Below, one piece after another: positions 15,936-22,940 of a stretch of DNA of 40,353 nt. Numbering within the stretch: position 1 is the stretch's first letter; the number at the start of each line of letters is the position of its first letter. Made by a program: the position numbers and the translations under genes. Source of the DNA: Hymenobacter sp. (GTDB lineage: Bacteria > Bacteroidota > Bacteroidia > Cytophagales > Hymenobacteraceae); contig JAQBNT010000092.1 of the NCBI GenBank assembly GCA_028288445.1, forward strand, positions 1 through 40,353, given 5' to 3'. Below the pieces are notes generated by a model. The model was given only the letters and a program-made list of their open reading frames with translations, was not told the DNA's origin and made no database searches.

Positions 15936-16214
15936 CTACTCCTTCAGCAAAATGGTAGCCGCCTCACTGGCCCGCACCGACAGCGTATATTCCTGGTCGC
16001 CAAGCACCAGCATCAGCGGGTCGCCGAGGGGGGCACGGCCGCTCAGGCGCACCTGCACGCCGGGCACGCAGCCCATCTCCAGCAATTTCAGCGCCATCTC
16101 GGGGTCTTCGAGGCAGCAGATGGTGCCGGCTTCGCCTACACGCAAGTCCTTGGCAGTACGCCGGGTAGCAGTACTAATGACGGCTTTTTGCGGGGAACGA
16201 CGAAAAAATGACAC
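15936..16214 (-). CDS. feoA: FeoA, small SH3-like partner of FeoB
   Basis: A 92-residue FeoA-domain protein. The core RTAKDLRVGEAGTICCLED to SVRASEAATILL has the FeoA pattern of an SH3-like barrel, with LLEMGCVPGVQVRL as the most conserved stretch. It is cytoplasmic and needed for full FeoB activity in other bacteria. The reading begins with GTG (16212-16214); no ATG is available upstream in frame, so a GTG start, or a start a few codons inside, must be assumed. The first ~18 residues are outside the domain. It leads the feoAB operon and is divergent from the secreted protein at 16438. Confidence 0.92.
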   Translation of the reverse strand: MSFFRRSPQKAVISTATRRTAKDLRVGEAGTICCLEDPEMALKLLEMGCVPGVQVRLSGRAPLGDPLMLVLGDQEYTLSVRASEAATILLKE

Positions 16215-16255
16215 GGGCGTTGAACGGGCTTAACCTTATTTAGAAAGAATACAAA

Positions 16256-16263
16256 CAAAGGTA
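16256..16263 (-). promoter_or_regulatory. Bacteroidota-type -7 box for feoAB
   Basis: On the minus strand TACCTTTG matches the Bacteroidota consensus TAnnTTTG exactly, 42 bp before the GTG of feoA. No clear -33 TTTG at the expected 19-21 bp spacing was found. No convincing Fur-type dyad was seen nearby. Confidence 0.45.
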
Positions 16264-16409
16264 CGCCACTAAATGCTTTTCGGCCCATTGCCTTTTTTTT
16301 GGTAGCCAACAATCCCTTTGTGTCTGCCCCACACCCCTTCCAGCCAGCGTTTTGGATTATTCGGTTGCATCTGCTAATAATTTCTGATAACTTTCGGCAC
16401 TGGAATATG

Positions 16410-16417
16410 TAATTTTG
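16410..16417 (+). promoter_or_regulatory. Bacteroidota-type -7 box for the gene at 16438
   Basis: TAATTTTG matches TAnnTTTG and lies 20 bp before the ATG, implying a leader of about 14 nt. No -33 element at standard spacing is evident. Confidence 0.4.
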
Positions 16418-16437
16418 TTCGGACTATACCGCCTACT

Positions 16438-17337
16438 ATGTCTACACGCCTACCGCTTATAGCACTATTTTTAGCCTTCGCTGCAACCTCCGGTTGGGCG
16501 CAGCAAATTCAGATAAAAGGGGTAATCGTTGATAAAGACACGAAAGAGCCACTGCCATTCACGTCCATCGGCCTGAAAAGCGAGCAAATCGGTGCCCTTA
16601 GCAACGAGCATGGCCAGTTCATCGTGCCCGCTCCCACGAAGAATGCCGACGACTCCCTCATCGTGGTAGCGCTGGGCTATGCCCGCCGTGCCGTACTCGT
16701 GAAGCGGGGCGCCGCCCTGCCCAACCTCACCATCGAAGTGCCCAAGCGGGCCGTCGAGCTCAGCAACGTGGTGGTGAAGGCCGGCAAAGTAAAAAACCTC
16801 GGCCTGGGGGCCCGCTCCAACGACCCCGGCGAGGGCATGATTCAGGGCCTGCCGGGCTCGCAGTATGCTTTCTTCGTAAAAAATGACAAGCAGAAGCGGC
16901 TCGGCAACGTGCGCACGGTGTCGTTCTACATCGTCGAAAACGGCTTCCCACGCGAGCCATTCCGCGTACGCCTCTACAAGGCCGATGGCAACTACAACGC
17001 CCCGAACACCGACTTGCTCACCGAAAACGTGGTGGTTTCAGCCCCGCAAGGCGGCCAGTGGTACACCGTCGACCTCACGCCCTACAACATCATGGCCCCC
17101 GAGGAAGGCTTTTTCGTGGCCATGGAATGGGTAGTGAGCGGCGATAAGTTCTTCGCCACCAACTTTATGGACGACTACACGCCCTACGGCCAGATTATGC
17201 GTCCCACCTTCGAGTTCAAGGAAAGCCGCACCTGGAACTACTCCATCGGCAAGGGCTGGAGCCTCATCACGGCCGCCAACAGCCAGGGCCTGCGCTACAA
17301 CGCCATGATTAAGGCGGAAGTTGACATGATTAAGTAA
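16438..17337 (+). CDS. Secreted CarboxypepD_reg-like domain protein, paralogue 1
   Basis: A 299-residue exported protein. The signal peptide is about 1-21 (ending SGWA, then QQ). A carboxypeptidase-regulatory-like beta-sandwich (about 24-100; GVIVDKDTKEPLPFTSIGL, GALSNEHGQF) resembles the N-terminal domain found on many Bacteroidota surface proteins and TonB-dependent receptors. About 190 residues follow that are nearly identical to the paralogue at 20160, including IQGLPGSQYAFFVKNDKQK and YTPYGQIMRPTFE; I do not recognise a named family for this part. Probably periplasmic or attached to the outer membrane. It is convergent with an alpha/beta hydrolase-fold gene, and the same gene pair occurs again about 3.7 kb downstream. 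Function unknown. Confidence 0.85.
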   Translation: MSTRLPLIALFLAFAATSGWAQQIQIKGVIVDKDTKEPLPFTSIGLKSEQIGALSNEHGQFIVPAPTKNADDSLIVVALGYARRAVLVKRGAALPNLTIEVPKRAVELSNVVVKAGKVKNLGLGARSNDPGEGMIQGLPGSQYAFFVKNDKQKRLGNVRTVSFYIVENGFPREPFRVRLYKADGNYNAPNTDLLTENVVVSAPQGGQWYTVDLTPYNIMAPEEGFFVAMEWVVSGDKFFATNFMDDYTPYGQIMRPTFEFKESRTWNYSIGKGWSLITAANSQGLRYNAMIKAEVDMIK

Positions 17338-17338
17338 A

Positions 17339-17506
17339 TCACTGATTGGCGCGGATTAACCGTGATTTCATTGATTCTTTCTAGCTACAAGACCAACGAA
17401 AGAGGCCCGGCTATTACAACCGGGCCTCTTTCGTTTGATATCCTACCGTTACGGCTGCGCATAGCCACAACCAGTGAAATCACGGCTAATCTGCGGCAAT
17501 CAGTGG
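17339..17506. repeat. Inverted repeat, family E, enclosing a terminator
   Basis: Arms 17339-17374 and 17471-17506 are complementary at about 30 of 36 positions. They flank the intrinsic terminator at 17398-17432 in the gap between two convergent genes. The right arm ends next to the hydrolase stop codon at 17508. Confidence 0.8.
17398..17432. terminator. Bidirectional terminator between convergent genes (pair 1)
   Basis: A 13-bp stem GAAAGAGGCCCGG / CCGGGCCTCTTTC with a 9-nt loop. The A-rich and T-rich stem ends make it usable on both strands: for the secreted protein (plus) and the hydrolase-fold gene (minus). Confidence 0.85.
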
Positions 17507-17507
17507 T

Positions 17508-18905
17508 CTATTTTTTCGCATCCAGGCTCACCAGCCACTCCCGGATGGTTTCCTGCGCCACGGGCGAAAATAGGGGCTTCATTTCCCCGTTCATCAGCGT
17601 CCACTCGGTTTTGGCGGGCTGAAACAGGTGGTTCACGCCCGGCAGGCGCTTCACGGTAACGTTGTGATTCACGCTTTTCAGCTCTTTTTCAAGGGCCGTC
17701 AGATGTAAATCGGCGGGAGCTTCGGCATCATCGGTGCCGCTGAGCAGTAGCACAGGGCAGCGCACCTGGTCGAGGTCGGCAATGGGGTCGAAGGACAAAA
17801 AGTACCGCCGCCAGGGCGTGAGCAGCTGGGCGGCAGCCGCCTGGGCCGCCTGGGGTTCCAGCGTGGGCTGGTCCTGCCGTAGCATGTTGCTCACAATGGC
17901 CAGCGACTGCGGCGGATTGGTTTGCCGGATGATGTCGTACATCGTCCGCTTGCGCTCATAAGCGGCCTGAATTTCCAGCGGAGCCACTTTTTTGGCCCGC
18001 TGCTCGTCAACCAATTGTTGCAGCAGGGTTTGCTCGCCGGGCAGGCCGTAGCCCGCCAGCGCCACCACAAAGGCCGGCGGCAGCGGCTGGCCGGCCGCCA
18101 ACAGGGCCACGTTGGCCCCCTCACCATGCCCCAGCACGCCAATGCGGTTGATGTTGATTTCCAGGCGCGCCCGCAGAAAGTTCACCGCGGCTTGCACATC
18201 GCTCACCAGCATGGCCGTGGTGGCGGTGCTGGTGCTGCCGCCGCTCTGGCCCACGCCCCGGTCGTCGTAGCGTAGCACGGCAATGCCGCGCCGGGTGAGG
18301 TAGTCGGCCAGCGAGCCCATCAGGTGGTAGTTGCCCACGGTACCGTCGCGGTCCTGCACGCCGATGTCGCTCACCATCACCACGGCCGGGAAAGGCCCCG
18401 GCCCGGCGGGCACCGTCAGCATTCCCGCAAAATTGAGGCGGGCTGTGGGGTTGTTGAACACCACTTCTTCCTCGCGGTAAGGCGGGGCCAGGCGCGTGCC
18501 CTGGCCCGTGACGGCGGGCATGGGCGAATGCAGCAGCCGCACCGCCGATTTCACCCCCGCCTGCGTCCAGACCCCGTTCAGCTCGCGCCGCACCGAATCG
18601 AAGCGGGCGGCGTAGCGGCTGCCGGCCGCCGGCATCCAGAGCAGCACCGAATCGCCGCGCACGGTCACCTCCGTCACCATGCGGCTCACCTTCTGGGCGG
18701 GCACGTCGAGGGCGGCGAAATACTTGCCGCCCGCCAGCGGAATCACACTGATGGTCAAATCCAGGTTGCCGCCCAACACCGGGAGCTTACCCTTCCACAG
18801 TCCTCCCAAGGGCAAGCGGCCCTGCGGAGTCCGGGCGGTGGCCCGGCCCCAAACGGCACTCGTTATCCCAAACAACAGAAGAACGCATAGTAAACATCTT
18901 CTCAT
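17508..18905 (-). CDS. Exported alpha/beta hydrolase-fold protein with nucleophile Ser replaced by Gly, paralogue 1
   Basis: A 465-residue exported protein. A signal peptide (about 1-20) is followed by an N-terminal beta-rich domain (about 33-130, LGGLWKGKLPVLGG onward) and an alpha/beta-hydrolase domain (about 145-460). The hydrolase fold is clear: VLRYDDRGVGQSGG, a would-be nucleophile elbow GHGEG, the acid loop LLSGTDDAEAP, and the catalytic-histidine loop GVNHLFQP. At the elbow, family members normally read GHSEG, but residue 261 is Gly (GGT, 18123-18125), so the serine nucleophile is missing while Asp and His remain. The paralogue at 21267 has the same change. It may be a non-catalytic binding protein or use another nucleophile. 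It is convergent with the gene at 16438. Confidence 0.87.
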   Translation of the reverse strand: MRRCLLCVLLLFGITSAVWGRATARTPQGRLPLGGLWKGKLPVLGGNLDLTISVIPLAGGKYFAALDVPAQKVSRMVTEVTVRGDSVLLWMPAAGSRYAARFDSVRRELNGVWTQAGVKSAVRLLHSPMPAVTGQGTRLAPPYREEEVVFNNPTARLNFAGMLTVPAGPGPFPAVVMVSDIGVQDRDGTVGNYHLMGSLADYLTRRGIAVLRYDDRGVGQSGGSTSTATTAMLVSDVQAAVNFLRARLEININRIGVLGHGEGANVALLAAGQPLPPAFVVALAGYGLPGEQTLLQQLVDEQRAKKVAPLEIQAAYERKRTMYDIIRQTNPPQSLAIVSNMLRQDQPTLEPQAAQAAAAQLLTPWRRYFLSFDPIADLDQVRCPVLLLSGTDDAEAPADLHLTALEKELKSVNHNVTVKRLPGVNHLFQPAKTEWTLMNGEMKPLFSPVAQETIREWLVSLDAKK

Positions 18906-19242
18906 TCTATAAAAACTTAACGCGACTTATGGCCCCGAAAGATAAGCAGTAGCATACTGTATATAGTAAACTCATTTACTCAGTATTGGGTCCTTAATTG
19001 TTAAAACAGGAATACAAAATAACAGATAAATATTTGCACTGTAGTGCCACTGCCGCAATTCGAGGCATTGTCAACATTGCCGCAAAACGCCTTGCCATGG
19101 TTCAGCTTTGCTCCTATTCGCTCTTACTCAGGACCATATTATTTAATCAAATAAAAAGCCCCTGCGATATCCCGCAGGGGCTTTTTCATCTGCATGTCGT
19201 AGGCTTCAGCAAGCTAAGCTGGTGGCCCCGTTTCAGGGCTGC
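18906..19242. other. Intergenic region between hydrolase-fold gene and OmpA-like gene
   Basis: A 337-bp gap. The part next to 18905 is AT-rich and should hold the promoter of the minus-strand hydrolase-fold gene, although no full consensus was found. The OmpA-like gene's terminator lies at 19153-19186. The plus-strand open frame here has no coding features. Confidence 0.6.
19153..19186. terminator. Bidirectional intrinsic terminator downstream of the OmpA-like gene
   Basis: A 14-bp stem AAAAAGCCCCTGCG / CGCAGGGGCTTTTT with a 6-nt loop. On the minus strand it follows the stop of the OmpA-like gene (19243) by about 57 bp. Confidence 0.9.
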
Positions 19243-19860
19243 TTACTTGGTGCGAACCGCAATTTCGACCCGACGGTTTTCCTGGCGGCCGGCGGCCGTG
19301 GCGTTCGAGGCGGCGGGCATGGCTTCGCCCATCGGCTCCACGCTCACGCGGGGGGCGGCAATGTTGCCGTTGGCTACCAGGTAGTTTTTCACGGCTTCGG
19401 CGCGTTTCTCGCTCAGGTCCTTGTTGTAGCTTTTGTCACCGCGCGAGTCGGCAAAGCCCATCACGCGCACCTGGCTGGCGTTGTAGCGCTGGCCGATGGA
19501 GCCGGTGATTTGCTTCAGCGCTTCGGCGGCGCTGGGCTTAATGTCGGCTTTGTCGGTATCGAACAACACCTTTTCGTCGACGCTGTACACATTGTAGGTG
19601 CTATCGCCGCGCACCGACACGCCGGGCAGGGTGATTTCCTTGAATTTCACGTCGGCTAGTTTGGCTTTGCCCATGTCCCAGGCATTGTCGACGGCGGCAC
19701 CGGCGGCGCTGGCCGCGTCGGCTACTGTTTTCCCATCGCGGGCCATCACGGCCGTGTCCTGGCCGGCTTCGCCGAGCTGGTCTTTGGTTTCAGAGTGTTT
19801 GGTTTCGCAGCTAGCCAGCAGTGTAGCAGCTGCCAGCAGAGAAAAGAAGGACTTTTTCAT
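19243..19860 (-). CDS. OmpA-like lipoprotein
   Basis: A 205-residue lipoprotein. The signal sequence ends in the lipobox LLASC with lipidated Cys18. A charged, alanine-rich linker (about 19-85) leads to a C-terminal OmpA domain (about 95-205). The domain has VLFDTDKADIKPSA, GFADSRGDKSYNKDLSEKRA (the peptidoglycan-binding segment) and NRRVEIAV. It probably tethers the outer membrane to peptidoglycan. The frame is open another 51 codons upstream, but the ATG at 19860 starts the lipoprotein signal and is preferred. It is flanked by the two copies of the duplicated gene pair. Confidence 0.92.
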   Translation of the reverse strand: MKKSFFSLLAAATLLASCETKHSETKDQLGEAGQDTAVMARDGKTVADAASAAGAAVDNAWDMGKAKLADVKFKEITLPGVSVRGDSTYNVYSVDEKVLFDTDKADIKPSAAEALKQITGSIGQRYNASQVRVMGFADSRGDKSYNKDLSEKRAEAVKNYLVANGNIAAPRVSVEPMGEAMPAASNATAAGRQENRRVEIAVRTK

Positions 19861-20117
19861 GAAATGGAGTAGGTAAGTTCTGGAAAACGATTCCGGTCCC
19901 AGTACGGGAAAGCATTCATTAATGTTAATTTTTTTATTTTTCCATTTGCCAGACGTATTATTACCGACTTCCTTCAAAAGCAGCCAGCGCAGTCCGATGG
20001 CGTTGTACAGCAATAAAATCAGTCTCCCGGTGTTACGCAGAGAAAAAAAAATTGCATATAGCGCGCTAATACGTGCCCTATAGAAGAAAGGATGTTACCA
20101 GAGTGGTTCAAAATTTG

Positions 20118-20125
20118 TAAATTTG
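20118..20125 (+). promoter_or_regulatory. Bacteroidota-type -7 box for the gene at 20160
   Basis: TAAATTTG matches TAnnTTTG, 34 bp before the ATG at 20160. The -33 element is unclear. The first paralogue (16438) also has such a box at a short distance from its start. Confidence 0.4.
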
Positions 20126-20159
20126 CCAGACTACAACCCATTATAAATTATTTTTGGCG

Positions 20160-21059
20160 ATGATGAAACGCATACCTTTTCTCGCTCTGGTCTTTCTGTT
20201 GCTGTTGCCGGCGCTGAGCCGGGCGCAGGAAAACCGCATTACGGGCCGCGTCGTGGATGCCAAAACCAAAGACCCGGTTCCCTTCGCCTCCATTGGTTTG
20301 CGCGAAGAGGGCACCGGGGCGCTCACGAACGAATACGGTTATTTCCAGTTGGCCGGTCTCGAAAAAACAAGCCAAGACTCCCTGATTGTGATGACGCTGG
20401 GCTACGAGCGCAGCGCCGTATTCATCAAGCGCGGCAGCACCGAAGACCTCATCATCGAGCTAAAAAAGCGCGTAATTGAGCTATCGAACGTGACCGTGAA
20501 GGGTGGCAAACTCAAAAACCTGGAGCTGGGCTCGAAGTCGAACAACCCCGGCGAGGGCATGATTCAGGGCCTGCCGGGCTCGCAGTACGCTTTCTTCGTG
20601 AAGAATGACAAGCAGAAAAAGCTTGGCAACGTGCGCACGGTGTCGTTCTACATCGGCGAGAATGGTTTCCCGCGTGAACCGTTCCGTGTGCGGATTTACA
20701 AGGCCGATGGCAACTACAACGCCCCGAACACCGACTTGCTCACCGAAAACGTGGTGGTATCGGCGGCACGCGGCGGCGAGTGGTACACCATCGACCTGAG
20801 CACTTACAACATCCCAGCTCCCGAGGAAGGCTTCTTCGTGGCGATGGAGTGGATTGTGGGCGGCGATAAATTCTACACCACCAACTTCATGGACAACTAC
20901 ACGCCCTACGGCCAGATTATGCGCCCCACCTTCGAGTACAAGGAAAGCCGCACCTGGAGCTACACCATCGGCAAGGGCTGGAACCTGCTGACGCTGGCCA
21001 ACGGCCAGGGCCGCCGCTACAACGCCATGATTAAGGCTGAGGTTGACATGATTAAATAA
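20160..21059 (+). CDS. Secreted CarboxypepD_reg-like domain protein, paralogue 2
   Basis: A 299-residue paralogue of the gene at 16438. The signal peptide (MMKRIPFLALVFLLLL to about Ala-Gln22) precedes a CarboxypepD_reg-like domain (ITGRVVDAKTKDPVPFASIGL, GALTNEYGYF). The following C-terminal region differs from paralogue 1 only by scattered substitutions, with long identical stretches in protein and DNA around 20550-20760. The start is ATG at 20160 (a second ATG follows at 20163); the frame is also open from a TTG at 20154. It is convergent with the alpha/beta hydrolase-fold gene at 21267, reproducing the arrangement at 16438-18905. Likely cell envelope, function unknown. Confidence 0.86.
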   Translation: MMKRIPFLALVFLLLLPALSRAQENRITGRVVDAKTKDPVPFASIGLREEGTGALTNEYGYFQLAGLEKTSQDSLIVMTLGYERSAVFIKRGSTEDLIIELKKRVIELSNVTVKGGKLKNLELGSKSNNPGEGMIQGLPGSQYAFFVKNDKQKKLGNVRTVSFYIGENGFPREPFRVRIYKADGNYNAPNTDLLTENVVVSAARGGEWYTIDLSTYNIPAPEEGFFVAMEWIVGGDKFYTTNFMDNYTPYGQIMRPTFEYKESRTWSYTIGKGWNLLTLANGQGRRYNAMIKAEVDMIK

Positions 21060-21064
21060 ATCCC

Positions 21065-21264
21065 TGTCATTGCGAGGAGGCACGACGAAGCACCCGAAGG
21101 TCAGCGTTGCCAATCCGTCCTGTCAATACCATGACACTTCAATGAAACGAAAAGCCCCGGCACTGCATAGTGCCGGGGCTTTTTCACGTCTTAGGGCGAG
21201 GCGCTGAGAACAGGACGGATTAGCTATGCTGACCTTCGGGTGCTGCGCTGCGCTCGCAATGACA
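21065..21264. repeat. Long inverted repeat, family D, enclosing a terminator
   Basis: Arms 21065-21123 and 21210-21264 are complementary over most of about 55 bp (GTCATTGCGAG end, CCGAAGGTCAGC core, CCGTCCTGT inner end), with a diverged stretch. They enclose the intrinsic terminator at 21150-21184. The right arm ends 3 bp from the stop of the minus-strand gene at 21267. Confidence 0.85.
21150..21184. terminator. Bidirectional terminator between convergent genes (pair 2)
   Basis: A 15-bp perfect stem AAAAGCCCCGGCACT / AGTGCCGGGGCTTTT with a GCAT loop and flanking T/A runs, placed midway between the two convergent genes. Confidence 0.92.
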
Positions 21265-21266
21265 GG

Positions 21267-22700
21267 CTACTTTTTGGACTGAGCCATGACCCACTCCCGG
21301 ATGGTTTCTTCGGCCTCGGGCGAGAAGTTGGGCTGAGGCTGGCCGTTGATAACTGGCCATTTGGCCGGGTCGGGCTGGAAGAGGTGGTTGACGCCGACCA
21401 GCTTCTTGGCCGTGATGTTCTTGTTGTTCTTCAGGCCCTTGGCGAGAACGGTCATGTTCGCGTCCGCGTTGATGGTGAGGTCGGAAGTGCCGTTGAGCAG
21501 CAGCACGGGGCAGTTGACGGCCGGCAGCTTCTCTACCGGATTGAACGCCAGGAAATAGCGGTAGCGGGCCGAAGTCATTTCGGCGGCGCTGGCCTGAGCG
21601 GTGGCGTTGTCGATGGCAGCATTGTTCTGCTTCAGCATGTTGGCCACGATGGCTTGGGCCTGGGAGTTGTCGGTGGTCTGGCGGATGATTTCGAGCATGG
21701 CCTGCTGGCGCTTGGTCGCGGCCTCAATCTGAGCCGCCTCGGTGCCCAAGGTGCGCAGCGTGGTGGCTTGCTGCTGCACCACAATGTCGCGGCCAGGCAG
21801 GCCGTAGGCGGCCAACGTGACTACAAAGGCGGGGGGCAAAGGCTGAGCAGCGGCCAGCAGGGCCACGTTGCCGCCCTCGCCGTGGCCCACCAGGCCCAGG
21901 TGCGACAGGTCAATTTCGGGGCGGGTGCGCAGGAAGTTTAGGCCAGCCTGAGCATCGGTTACTAAGTCTTCGGTGGTGACAGCGGGGGTGCCGCCGGACT
22001 TGCCCACGCCGCGGTCGTCGAAGCGGAGCACGGCCACGCCGCGCCGGGTGAGGTAGTCGGCCAGCTGGCCCAGCGGGGCAAAGTCGCCCACGGTACCGTC
22101 GCGGTCGTGCGGGCCGCTGTCGCTGAGCAGCACCACGGCCGGAAACGGCCCCGGGCCAGCCGGGATGGTGAGCATCCCGCTGAGGCGGGCGTTTACGGCG
22201 AGGTTGCTGAACGTGGCTTCCTCCTCGCGGTAGGGCGGGGTGAGGCGTACGTTTTTAGCATTCATGGCCGGCAGGGCGCTGAAGGTGAGCGTCATCGGCA
22301 CCTTGAAGCCGGGCGACTGCCAGGTGCCGGCCATTTGCTTGCCATCGGCTGAGACGCGGCCCACGAAGCGGGTAGCGGCTTCTTCGGCATACAGGCGCAC
22401 GGTGTCGCCTTTGATTTCGGTTTTCACGTTCATGCGGCTCACTTTCTGGAGCGGCACGTCGAGGGTGCAGAAATATTCGCCGCCGGTGAGTTTTACGAAG
22501 CGGAAAATGACTTCGAGCTGGCCGCCGGGCACTTTCAGCGGACCTTTCCAGAGGCCATCGAGGGGCGGCACGTCAGTTGCGGCTGCGGCCACGGGAGGAG
22601 GCGTTTGAGCCTGAGAATCAGCGTGAGCAGAAACCGCCAAGGCCACGCAGAAAAAGGCACCGCTGACGAAACGGAGAGGAAAGAACGTATTGGTTTTCAT
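21267..22700 (-). CDS. Exported alpha/beta hydrolase-fold protein with nucleophile Ser replaced by Gly, paralogue 2
   Basis: A 477-residue paralogue of the protein at 17508. The signal peptide begins at the ATG at 22700 (MKTNTFFPLRF); six more codons are open upstream. The N-terminal domain (LDGLWKGPLKVPGG onward) and the hydrolase domain (VLRFDDRGVGKSGG, LLNGTSD, VGVNHLFQPD) align along the whole length. The nucleophile elbow reads GHGEGG with Gly274 (GGC, 21879-21881) where Ser is expected. The two paralogues use different Gly codons (GGT and GGC), so the substitution is old or maintained. It is convergent with the secreted protein at 20160 across a terminator. Probably periplasmic; catalysis by the usual triad is not possible as read. 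Confidence 0.87.
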   Translation of the reverse strand: MKTNTFFPLRFVSGAFFCVALAVSAHADSQAQTPPPVAAAATDVPPLDGLWKGPLKVPGGQLEVIFRFVKLTGGEYFCTLDVPLQKVSRMNVKTEIKGDTVRLYAEEAATRFVGRVSADGKQMAGTWQSPGFKVPMTLTFSALPAMNAKNVRLTPPYREEEATFSNLAVNARLSGMLTIPAGPGPFPAVVLLSDSGPHDRDGTVGDFAPLGQLADYLTRRGVAVLRFDDRGVGKSGGTPAVTTEDLVTDAQAGLNFLRTRPEIDLSHLGLVGHGEGGNVALLAAAQPLPPAFVVTLAAYGLPGRDIVVQQQATTLRTLGTEAAQIEAATKRQQAMLEIIRQTTDNSQAQAIVANMLKQNNAAIDNATAQASAAEMTSARYRYFLAFNPVEKLPAVNCPVLLLNGTSDLTINADANMTVLAKGLKNNKNITAKKLVGVNHLFQPDPAKWPVINGQPQPNFSPEAEETIREWVMAQSKK

Positions 22701-22940
22701 ATTACTAAAGAGCATCACAAAGCTCTGGGCTACCCCAAAGGTATTCCGGGCGCATTACACCAGATGTAAAGTAGCAAAATAAATACCTTGCCAACATTAC
22801 GCGCACGGACCTCAGCACAAAAAAATATCATATTTCGGCGTTGAGCCGAGCGTTTTGCCGGCTGAACCTGGCTGACTCACAGGCCAAAACCAGCAGCCTA
22901 CGCCCTTTGGCCAGGGCCTCAAGCCGGCGAGGCCCAGCAC

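Noticed and set aside
18998..19384. Plus-strand 128-codon frame
   Set aside because: It runs through a terminator and antisense to the OmpA-like gene.
19861..20013. 51-codon N-terminal extension of the OmpA-like gene
   Set aside because: The lipoprotein signal with lipobox starts at 19860; the upstream part is AT-rich and not protein-like.
22701..22940. Possible small gene or regulatory RNA around the hydrolase-fold gene start and MurF-Alr end
   Set aside because: No frame with coding features and no terminator-like stem with a T-run was convincing; AT-rich part is probably just the promoter of the gene at 22700.
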